6,330 nucleotides of DNA from Cytophagaceae bacterium (GTDB lineage Bacteria > Bacteroidota > Bacteroidia > Cytophagales > Spirosomataceae): contig CANHKE010000085.1 in NCBI GenBank assembly GCA_947461155.1, forward strand, positions 1 to 6,330. Direction: 5' to 3'. The translations under genes were made by a program, and so were the position numbers. Within the stretch, counting starts at the first letter, position 1. Each line of letters begins with the position of its first letter. Shown piece by piece: positions 1 to 5,568 of this stretch. The notes below the pieces were generated by a model that did not search any database, had not been told where the DNA came from, and saw only the letters and a list, made by a program, of their open reading frames with translations.

Positions 1-516
1 CAAGATTTATTTCTATTGTTAAATAATTTCGAACGAGAAGGAGATTTAAATAATCAACTCTCAAACGAAAGTACAGAAGTGTACCCTTATTTTTATTTGG
101 CAAATTGGAATTTGAAATATGATACATTATATCAACGAAAAATTGCGTTACAATCCCCTTTTCGAACAAATTATTATTTCGCAGTAAAAAATGCGCCATT
201 GAGTAACCTGGAAAATTCAACTAGTAATAAATACATTGAAATTAATCAAGCAGATTTGATTAATCAATTTATCAATAACCAACCGAGTTTAACACGTTTA
301 AAAAAGTCAACGGATGAGATGTTTGAGGAAAAAGATTTAGCAAATCAACAATTCACGCCTCCTGTATCCGAAACCTTTGCTATTATATTAATTAAACAAG
401 GTAAAATTTCACTCGCTATAGACATTTACGAGAAATTAATCTTGTCTAAACCTGAAAAAAGACTTTACTTTGCAACTCGAATTTCAGAATTATCTAAATT
501 ACTAACACAAGAATAA
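1..516 (+). CDS. C-terminal part of a TPR-like protein of unknown function, upstream of secG (5' end outside window)
   Basis: The reading frame is open from base 1 to a TAA at 514-516, giving 171 residues with no stop, so the true start lies upstream; the TTG at 16 is not a convincing start. The visible part is hydrophilic, rich in Asn, Gln, Lys and Glu, with no membrane segment. Near the end, at about residues 125-155 of the visible part, it has a pattern like one tetratricopeptide helix pair (KQGKISLAIDIYEKL, then a Pro-Glu-Lys turn and an amphipathic helix). From memory, Bacteroidota often carry a poorly characterised protein just before secG with the same two landmarks: a short Leu-Ile-x-x-Phe-Ile segment (here LINQFI) and a C-terminal 'KQG..xxAIxIYEKL..P' unit. 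I therefore call it a member of that group. TPR units usually mediate protein-protein contacts; the role here is unknown. Its stop codon is 2 bases from the secG start, which implies co-transcription. Confidence 0.72.
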   Translation, partial: QDLFLLLNNFEREGDLNNQLSNESTEVYPYFYLANWNLKYDTLYQRKIALQSPFRTNYYFAVKNAPLSNLENSTSNKYIEINQADLINQFINNQPSLTRLKKSTDEMFEEKDLANQQFTPPVSETFAIILIKQGKISLAIDIYEKLILSKPEKRLYFATRISELSKLLTQE

Positions 517-518
517 AT

Positions 519-851
519 ATGTTTACTTTATTAATTTCACTCATTGTCCTTTTCTCAGCTTTATTAATCGTCCTGATTTTAGTCCAAAATCCTAAAGGTG
601 GTGGAATTAGTGGGGAATTTTCATCTTCTGGTGCTACACAAATGTTTGGCGTTCAAAAAACTGGAGACCTTGTTGAACAATTAACTTGGGGATTTTCAAT
701 TGCAATATTAGTTTTAGTTTTAGTGACAAATTTCACTTTATCTTCAGGTAATACAGAAACTATTCAATCAATCAATGTGGAAAAGGCCGCTGGAAAAACA
801 ATTCCTACCGCACCAGCTCCAGTAAGTGCCCCTGCTCCTGCATCAAAATAA
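519..851 (+). CDS. secG: Preprotein translocase subunit SecG
   Basis: SecG is the small auxiliary subunit of the SecYEG channel in the inner membrane and assists SecA-driven export of unfolded proteins. This 110-aa product has the family layout: a hydrophobic helix at about residues 3-22, the conserved cytoplasmic loop QNPKGGGISG (23-32) followed by a Ser/Gly-rich stretch and ATQMFG (39-44), then a second hydrophobic helix at about 57-75. Residues after about 76 form a polar tail that ends in an Ala/Pro-rich stretch (96-109); this extension goes beyond the core two-helix fold and is low complexity. The ATG at 519 is chosen because it places the first helix right at the N terminus and sits 2 bases after the previous stop. 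No Shine-Dalgarno sequence precedes it. Probably translated from the same mRNA as the upstream TPR-like gene, with transcription ending at the hairpin near 879-925. Confidence 0.93.
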   Translation: MFTLLISLIVLFSALLIVLILVQNPKGGGISGEFSSSGATQMFGVQKTGDLVEQLTWGFSIAILVLVLVTNFTLSSGNTETIQSINVEKAAGKTIPTAPAPVSAPAPASK

Positions 852-878
852 GTATACTGACATAATTTCAGTCATTCT

Positions 879-925
879 TGCGTGGCATGCATATTGTATA
901 TGGATGCCACGCATTTCTATTTTAT
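879..925 (+). terminator. Probable intrinsic terminator after secG
   Basis: A 10-bp perfect inverted repeat, TGCGTGGCAT (879-888) with ATGCCACGCA (904-913), is extended inward past one G-G mismatch (889/903) by CATAT (890-894) with ATATG (898-902), leaving a 3-base loop at 895-897. The G+C-richer outer stem is followed by a T-rich but interrupted tail (914-925). It lies 27 bases after the secG stop and upstream of groES, as expected for the end of the secG transcript. A weaker 5-bp dyad (ACTGA 856-860 with TCAGT 868-872) precedes it. Because the tail is not a clean T run, the structure could instead be a leader element of the groES mRNA. Confidence 0.6.
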
Positions 926-930
926 AGAAA
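914..930. repeat. Perfect 7-bp inverted repeat in the groES upstream region
   Basis: TTTCTAT (914-920) and ATAGAAA (924-930) are exact reverse complements separated by TTT. The dyad begins directly after the larger hairpin at 879-913 and ends 35 bases before the groES ATG. Its position would suit an operator or a second hairpin in the leader, but it is very A/T-rich, so chance is a real possibility. It does not resemble the CIRCE element (TTAGCACTC-N9-GAGTGCTAA) bound by HrcA. Confidence 0.4.
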
Positions 931-941
931 GTCAAACTGTT

Positions 942-947
942 TATAAT
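942..947 (+). promoter_or_regulatory. Weak candidate promoter box for groES-groEL
   Basis: TATAAT at 942-947 lies 18 bases before the groES ATG in the A/T-rich leader. No good -35-type hexamer stands at the right distance, and the Bacteroidota housekeeping consensus (TTG at -33, TAnnTTTG at -7) is not fully met. An alternative is TTG at 894-896 with TATTTTAT at 918-925, spaced 21 bases, but this overlaps the hairpins. A promoter is expected somewhere between 851 and 966 if the secG hairpin terminates; which box is used cannot be told from sequence. Confidence 0.22.
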
Positions 948-965
948 CTTTTAATTTATACAAAC

Positions 966-1244
966 ATGTCAAATTTAACTATTAAGCCCTTAGCAGATCG
1001 GGTTATCGTTGAGCCTGCTGCTGCGGAAGAAAAAACAGCTTTCGGTATTATTATTCCAGACACTGCGAAAGAAAAACCTCAAAAAGGATTCATTGTAGCT
1101 GTAGGGAATGGCAAGAAAGATGAGCCTATCACAGTAAAAGTTGGAGATGAAGTATTGTATGGCAAATATTCTGGAACAGAGATTACGATCGAAGGAAAAG
1201 ATTATTTAATCATGCGAGAATCTGACATTTTTGCAGTATTGTAA
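966..1244 (+). CDS. groES: Co-chaperonin GroES (Cpn10)
   Basis: GroES forms the heptameric lid of the cytoplasmic GroEL folding chamber. The 92-aa product has the usual family length and starts with the Cpn10 signature region ([12 protein letters not shown], residues 6-17). The mobile loop that docks on GroEL spans about 18-36 and carries the hydrophobic contact tripeptide III at 28-30, in the context [14 protein letters not shown]. The C-terminal half shows the conserved [15 protein letters not shown] (59-73) and a final [12 protein letters not shown] strand (81-92). The ATG at 966 is chosen because it gives the normal N terminus; the frame stays open upstream to a GTG at 882, but those 28 extra residues are unlike the family and would be encoded by the hairpin. 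No Shine-Dalgarno sequence is present. groEL follows after 33 bases with no terminator between, so the two form an operon. Confidence 0.97.
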   Translation: MSNLTIKPLADRVIVEPAAAEEKTAFGIIIPDTAKEKPQKGFIVAVGNGKKDEPITVKVGDEVLYGKYSGTEITIEGKDYLIMRESDIFAVL

Positions 1245-1277
1245 TTTAATTAAACCGATTTATCAATTATTCATATT

Positions 1278-2906
1278 ATGGCAAAGGAATTATATTTCGA
1301 CAGCGAAGCGCGCGAAAAAATGAAGAGAGGGGTTGATACCCTTGCAAATGCAGTAAAAGTAACATTAGGACCTAAAGGGCGTAACGTTATTATCGATAAA
1401 AAATTTGGTTCACCATCGATTACAAAAGATGGTGTTTCTGTAGCAAAAGAAATTGAATTAGAGGATCCTGTAGAAAACATGGGTGCTCAATTAGTCAAAG
1501 AAGTAGCTTCTAAGACAGCTGATCAGGCTGGAGATGGTACGACAACCGCGACTGTTTTAACGCAAGCCATTTATACAATTGGCTCTAAAAACGTAGCAGC
1601 TGGAGCTAATCCGATGGATCTAAAAAAAGGAATCGAAAAAGCTGTTGAAGCAATCGTTTCTAATCTTAAAGGACAATCAAGACCAATTACTACGTCTAAC
1701 GAAATTGCACAAGTAGCTACTATTTCTGCAAATAACGATTTTGAAATCGGAACTATGATTTCTAATGCGATGGACAAAGTTGGTCGCGAAGGTGTTATCA
1801 CTGTTGAAGAAGCACGCGGAACGGAAACAGAAGTGAAAACAGTAGAAGGTATGCAGTTCGATCGCGGATACTTGTCACCTTATTTCGTTACAAATACAGA
1901 GAAAATGGAGGTTGAATTAGAGAAGCCTTTCATTCTTATTTCTGAAAAGAAGGTTTCATCAATGAAAGAATTACTTCCTGTATTAGAGGCTGTAGCTCAA
2001 ACAGGTCGTCCATTGTTGATCATTTCTGAAGATGTGGATGGAGAAGCTTTAGCAACTTTAGTAGTTAACAAAATTAGAGGTGCGCTGAAAGTAGCTGCCG
2101 TAAAAGCACCAGGTTTTGGTGACCGCAGAAAGGCGATGCTTGAAGATATCGCTATTTTAACTGGTGGAACTGTAATCGCTGAAGAGCGCGGTTTCAAATT
2201 AGAAAATGCGACGATTGAATACTTAGGTCAAGCTGAAAAAATCATCATTGATAAGGATAATACGACAATTGTAAATGGTGTTGGAGCTTCTGATGACATT
2301 TCAAATCGCGTAAACCAAATAAAAGCTCAAATTGAAAATACCACTTCTGATTATGATCGTGAGAAACTTCAAGAGCGTTTAGCTAAATTATCCGGTGGTG
2401 TGGCTATTTTATATATTGGTGCCGCTACTGAGGTAGAAATGAAAGAGAAAAAGGATCGTGTTGATGATGCATTGCACGCAACTCGTGCCGCAGTAGAGGA
2501 AGGAATTGTAGCCGGTGGTGGTGTTGCTTTAATTCGTGCAATTAGCTCATTAGAAGGACTAAAAGGTGAAAATGAAGATCAAACAACTGGTATTAATATT
2601 ATTCGCCAAGCGGTAGAATCTCCATTACGCACAATTGTAGCCAATGCAGGAGGCGAAGGATCCGTTGTAATTAATGCTGTTAAAGCAGGAAAAGACGATT
2701 TTGGTTATAATGCTCGTGAGGATAAATATGAAAATATGATTGCGGCAGGTATTATTGACCCGACTAAAGTTACACGCTTAGCATTAGAAAATGCGGCTTC
2801 AATCGCAGGGTTATTGTTGACAACCGAATGTGTTATCGCAGATAAGCCAGCATCTGAAGCTCCACATGCCCATGCTCCTGGTGGAGGAATGGGTGGAATG
2901 ATGTAA
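1278..2906 (+). CDS. groEL: Chaperonin GroEL (Cpn60, 60 kDa)
   Basis: GroEL is the ATP-driven, double-ring, 14-subunit cytoplasmic chaperonin that encloses unfolded proteins under the GroES lid. The 542-aa length is normal. The nucleotide site is intact: TLGPKG (29-34), [10 protein letters not shown] (50-59, with D51), GDGTTTA (85-91, with D86) and the catalytic aspartate in [16 protein letters not shown] (D397, matching D398 of the E. coli protein). The GroEL family signature [12 protein letters not shown] occupies 404-415. The equatorial domain covers about 1-132 and 408-520, with intermediate and apical domains between. The C terminus is the flexible Gly-Met tail GGGMGGMM (535-542), preceded by a short His/Ala/Pro stretch. 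Nothing is missing or frameshifted. It is probably co-transcribed with groES, and transcription ends at the strong hairpin 19 bases after the stop. Start at ATG 1278, [12 protein letters not shown], a typical N terminus. Confidence 0.99.
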   Translation: MAKELYFDSEAREKMKRGVDTLANAVKVTLGPKGRNVIIDKKFGSPSITKDGVSVAKEIELEDPVENMGAQLVKEVASKTADQAGDGTTTATVLTQAIYTIGSKNVAAGANPMDLKKGIEKAVEAIVSNLKGQSRPITTSNEIAQVATISANNDFEIGTMISNAMDKVGREGVITVEEARGTETEVKTVEGMQFDRGYLSPYFVTNTEKMEVELEKPFILISEKKVSSMKELLPVLEAVAQTGRPLLIISEDVDGEALATLVVNKIRGALKVAAVKAPGFGDRRKAMLEDIAILTGGTVIAEERGFKLENATIEYLGQAEKIIIDKDNTTIVNGVGASDDISNRVNQIKAQIENTTSDYDREKLQERLAKLSGGVAILYIGAATEVEMKEKKDRVDDALHATRAAVEEGIVAGGGVALIRAISSLEGLKGENEDQTTGINIIRQAVESPLRTIVANAGGEGSVVINAVKAGKDDFGYNAREDKYENMIAAGIIDPTKVTRLALENAASIAGLLLTTECVIADKPASEAPHAHAPGGGMGGMM

Positions 2907-2924
2907 GAAATTTTCCTTAATTCG

Positions 2925-2956
2925 TAAAAAACTCCTCATATTTGAGGAGTTTTTTA
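2925..2956 (+). terminator. Intrinsic terminator of the groES-groEL operon
   Basis: CTCCTCA (2932-2938) pairs with TGAGGAG (2943-2949) around a TATT loop, and the stem is prolonged by an A run (2926-2931) against a T run (2950-2955) plus one T-A pair (2925/2956), giving 14 continuous base pairs. The T run after the G+C-rich core is the classical Rho-independent form. The A run on the left makes it symmetrical, so it could also work on the opposite strand, although no convergent gene is present. Confidence 0.93.
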
Positions 2957-2970
2957 TTTTATACCCACTT

Positions 2971-3498
2971 ATGAAAAGAATTGCCATCGATATGGACGAT
3001 GTAATGGCGGATACAACCGTTAAAATTATCGATCAAATCAATTTTCTGACAAATAGTTCTTACACTTATGATATTTTGATGTCATCTGACAATGCTAGCA
3101 AGCAAGCCTTTTATGAACTTTATTTGAAGCATAATACATTCTTATGGGAGCCTGGATTTTTTACTGATATACCTGTAAAAAAAGATGCCATAGAAGTAAT
3201 TAAAGAACTACATAATACATATGAAATTTTCATCGTTTCTGCTGCTACAGAATTCCCCAATTCGTTAGTAGAAAAATTAAATTGGATGCAAATGCATTTT
3301 CCTTTTATTACCTGGAAAAATATTGTCTTTTGTGGACATAAACATATGATTCAAGCCGATTATCTGATAGATGATCATGAAAAGAATTTAACCACATTCA
3401 CAGGGACCCCACTCCTATTCACGGCACCGCATAATTTACATATAACAGCATTTGAACGTGTATCATCTTGGATGGATGTAAAGAACAGATTATTATAA
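2971..3498 (+). CDS. 5'(3')-deoxyribonucleotidase-like phosphatase (NT5C type, HAD superfamily)
   Basis: This family removes the phosphate from (deoxy)nucleoside monophosphates in the cytoplasm. The 175-aa length fits the small bacterial NT5C-type members. HAD motif I is at the N terminus, DMDDVMAD (7-14), with D7 as expected nucleophile and D9 as acid/base. GFFTDIP (62-68) matches a conserved substrate-side segment. Motif II is the FIVSAA strand (87-92, S90), motif III is probably K124 in CGHKH, and motif IV is YLIDD (131-135), which supplies the Mg-binding acids. The C terminus SWMDVKNRLL is also typical. All catalytic positions are present, so it should be active, but the substrate may not be a deoxynucleotide, since the fold is used for other phosphate esters. 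The ATG is 14 bases after the groEL terminator stem, with no Shine-Dalgarno. Its stop overlaps the start of the next gene (TAATG), which suggests translational coupling to the transporter. Confidence 0.88.
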   Translation: MKRIAIDMDDVMADTTVKIIDQINFLTNSSYTYDILMSSDNASKQAFYELYLKHNTFLWEPGFFTDIPVKKDAIEVIKELHNTYEIFIVSAATEFPNSLVEKLNWMQMHFPFITWKNIVFCGHKHMIQADYLIDDHEKNLTTFTGTPLLFTAPHNLHITAFERVSSWMDVKNRLL

Positions 3499-4646
3499 TG
3501 AGTATAAGTAAATCTCGACTTGGTATTGGTATTTTATTTCTATTGTGTGGCTTAAATTTTGCGACATGGGCGACACGTATACCAGATTTTAAACGATTGT
3601 TACAATTATCCGACGCTTCATTAGGAACAGTTTTAATGGGATTACCCATTGGATCATTGATTTCATTACCTATTGCTGGTTGGCTAATTGCCAAGTATAA
3701 TTCTAAAATTATCAGTTTAATAGCTGTTTGCATGTATATCATCATCATTCCTTTAATTGGATATAGCTCGAGCGCCTTGGAGCTGTTCGGAGGGCTATTT
3801 CTATTTGGTATGTCAGGTGATATATTGAATATTGCCATGAATACACAAGTGATTGCTTTAGAAAAAAAAATGTCCAAGATTATCATGTCTTCATTTCATG
3901 CTATTTTCTCCGTAGGATTAATGTTGGGTGCTTTTTTAGGTGGCTTATTCGTAACATTTGAAATTGGTTTTAAAGAACATTTTTACGGAATCGCCCTTTT
4001 AAATTTAATGATGATTCCCAGCTTTTATTATTTTCTATTGCCAGATGAAACACCAGTAGCAAAAAGCGATGATACCAAATCTTCCTTATTTAATTTAGGC
4101 TCCTATTTAATCATACTAGCCTTTATCGCATTTTGTGGTATGCTTTGCGAAGGCGCTATGGCCGACTGGATATCTTTATACTTTGCTGAAACAATTACGA
4201 ATAGTTCATTTCCGAATACGATCGGATTTACATCCTTTGCTGCAGCTATGGTTATAGGCAGATTAGCTGGAGACTATTTGTCAAATAGATTTAAGGTTAA
4301 ACATATATTAATCATTAATGGTATTTTCGTTGCGTTAGGAATGATATTGACCTTATCACTTTCACAATTAGAATTTAAAGTTTTGGGGTGCTTTATCATT
4401 GGTTTGGGTATTTCAACGATTGTGCCATTGATTTATTCGCAAGCTGGGACACAATCGAAGATATTGCCTTCGATAGCCATTGCCGGTGTTTCAACAATTG
4501 CATATATTGGATTTTTATTGGGACCAGTTTTGATTGGCTATTTAGCCGATTTAATTAGTTTGCAATATGCTTTAGTATTACTGATTATTTTAGGATTAAC
4601 AGCGAGTTCAATCGCGACTATATTTCTACCAAATTCAGATAAATAG
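3498..4646 (+). CDS. Major facilitator superfamily transporter, YbjJ-like
   Basis: An inner-membrane protein of 382 aa made almost wholly of hydrophobic segments, consistent with about 12 helices in two halves joined by a polar loop near residues 183-197. Recognisable group features are GLNFATWATRIPDFK (18-32) in helix 1, LSDASLGTVLMGLPIGSL (37-54), AMNTQ (113-117), IMSSFHAIFSVG (129-140), EGAMADWISLYF (218-229), IGRLAGDYL (253-261) and IAYIGFLLGPVLIGYLAD (334-351). These match my recollection of E. coli YbjJ and related permeases; the transported compound is not known. The ATG at 3498 overlaps the preceding TAA by one base and gives an N terminus just before helix 1. An upstream in-frame TTG at 3468 would add ten residues inside the nucleotidase gene and is less likely. 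The stop is 1 base from the AraC-family gene. The pairing with a HAD phosphatase recalls ybjI-ybjJ in E. coli, although that phosphatase is of a different HAD subfamily. Confidence 0.88.
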   Translation: MSISKSRLGIGILFLLCGLNFATWATRIPDFKRLLQLSDASLGTVLMGLPIGSLISLPIAGWLIAKYNSKIISLIAVCMYIIIIPLIGYSSSALELFGGLFLFGMSGDILNIAMNTQVIALEKKMSKIIMSSFHAIFSVGLMLGAFLGGLFVTFEIGFKEHFYGIALLNLMMIPSFYYFLLPDETPVAKSDDTKSSLFNLGSYLIILAFIAFCGMLCEGAMADWISLYFAETITNSSFPNTIGFTSFAAAMVIGRLAGDYLSNRFKVKHILIINGIFVALGMILTLSLSQLEFKVLGCFIIGLGISTIVPLIYSQAGTQSKILPSIAIAGVSTIAYIGFLLGPVLIGYLADLISLQYALVLLIILGLTASSIATIFLPNSDK

Positions 4647-4647
4647 G

Positions 4648-5502
4648 ATGTTCATACATTATCAAAAACCAATTCTGGCATTAGAACCCTATATTGATCA
4701 TTTATGGGAGAAATCGGTTTCTGATAAAGAAGATATTCCCTATGAAATAGAAACAATATTTCCTGAAGATCAGTCAAATATTACTTTCACAATAGGTCTG
4801 CCTTACTATAGAGCGCAAAAAAATCCTACTGATTTTCAAGAAATAAACGAACATGTTGTAGAGGCATTACATACCATTCCGAGCTATTATAAGCATCAAA
4901 TCGGCAATCATATCTTTGGCATAAAATTTAAAATTGGAGGCTTATATCCTTTTACCAATCAAACATTTAAGTCCATTGTCAATACAACTATCTCATTGAC
5001 ACACTTAATTAATTTTGATAAAGAAATCATAGAGCAAATCATTCAGGCAGACAGTTTCGAAACTCGATGTGAATTATTCCAAATTTCATTTTTAACATTA
5101 CTGAACCCAAAAAGAGAGGAAAAATATACACGGTTTAGAGATGTCTTAAAGTCAGATGATGAATTTGGACAATTGAATGAGTCAGGATATAAAACGCTTA
5201 TGCGCTTATTTATGGATGTAACCGGGATTACCCCCAAAGAATTTATTCAGATTAAGCGTATCAATCAGTCATTAGCTCAGTTATCTCAAAAAAAGGATAT
5301 TAAAAGCCATGAATTAGCTGACATGTTAGGGTTTTACGATTCAGCACACTTCACAAATGAATTTAAAAAGTATACAGGCAAAACGCCTAAGGGCTTTAAG
5401 TCAGAAATTTCATCAACGGAGTCTAATCAAATCGTACAAGAATTTCGTCAATACATCTCTCCCGAACACCTATTATTTTATACTTCTAAGGTTCATTCGT
5501 AA
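4648..5502 (+). CDS. AraC-family transcriptional regulator
   Basis: A 284-aa cytoplasmic DNA-binding protein. Residues 1 to about 150 resemble the N-terminal sensor-like region found in many Bacteroidota AraC proteins (DUF6597-like): FIHYQKPILALEPYIDHLWE (2-21), an acidic FPED segment (38-41) where related proteins often have a Pro-Asp motif, and GIKFKIGGLYPF (91-102). The C-terminal AraC DNA-binding domain covers about 160-252. Its first helix-turn-helix (about 173-190) is diverged, followed by the conserved TGITPKEFIQIKRINQSL linker (192-209). The second is well preserved: IKSHELADMLGFYDSAHFTNEFKKYTGKTPKGF (218-250). A tail of about 33 residues follows. It starts 1 base after the transporter stop, so it is likely co-transcribed and may regulate its own operon or the downstream sugar porter; the ligand is unknown. 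Confidence 0.9.
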   Translation: MFIHYQKPILALEPYIDHLWEKSVSDKEDIPYEIETIFPEDQSNITFTIGLPYYRAQKNPTDFQEINEHVVEALHTIPSYYKHQIGNHIFGIKFKIGGLYPFTNQTFKSIVNTTISLTHLINFDKEIIEQIIQADSFETRCELFQISFLTLLNPKREEKYTRFRDVLKSDDEFGQLNESGYKTLMRLFMDVTGITPKEFIQIKRINQSLAQLSQKKDIKSHELADMLGFYDSAHFTNEFKKYTGKTPKGFKSEISSTESNQIVQEFRQYISPEHLLFYTSKVHS

Positions 5503-5568
5503 AAATTGTCCCTATTTTACAATGTAATTATGTTGAAATTCAGCCATATTGTGATTAAATAATAATTT
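5503..5568 (+). promoter_or_regulatory. Gap before the sugar porter with weak promoter-like boxes
   Basis: This 66-base A/T-rich gap has no strong terminator. A 5-bp dyad, ATTGT (5505-5509) with ACAAT (5519-5523), has a 9-base loop and no T run. TTGAAA (5533-5538) and TTAAAT (5555-5560), spaced 16 bases, resemble a promoter pair, but the second box is only 8 bases from the ATG, so a leaderless or nearly leaderless transcript would result. Read-through from the AraC-family gene is equally possible. Confidence 0.2.

Noticed and set aside
708..725. Short tandem repeat TTAGTTTTAGTT in secG
   Set aside because: It only reflects the repeated Leu-Val codons of the second membrane helix.
882..965. 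N-terminal extension of GroES by 28 residues from a GTG at 882
   Set aside because: The extra residues ([12 protein letters not shown]...) do not resemble any GroES and are encoded by the hairpin region; the ATG at 966 gives the normal family start and length.
852..965. CIRCE/HrcA operator upstream of groES
   Set aside because: No sequence close to TTAGCACTC or GAGTGCTAA is present; the inverted repeats seen have unrelated sequence and spacing.
914..968. RNA thermometer controlling groES translation
   Set aside because: The 914-930 hairpin ends 35 bases before the ATG, there is no Shine-Dalgarno sequence to mask, and no segment pairs convincingly with the start codon.
1271..2197. Open frames on the minus strand inside groEL
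   Set aside because: They are opposite a highly conserved, intact groEL, are short, and their translations show no recognisable domain; they follow from the codon pattern of the sense gene.
3468..3497. Earlier TTG start for the YbjJ-like transporter
   Set aside because: It would overlap the nucleotidase gene by 31 bases and add a non-family decapeptide; the ATG at 3498 in the TAATG overlap is the better start.
3419..3886. 155-residue open frame on the minus strand across the nucleotidase/transporter junction
   Set aside because: It lies antisense to two well-supported genes, has no recognisable domain, and its hydrophobic pattern mirrors the transporter coding sequence.
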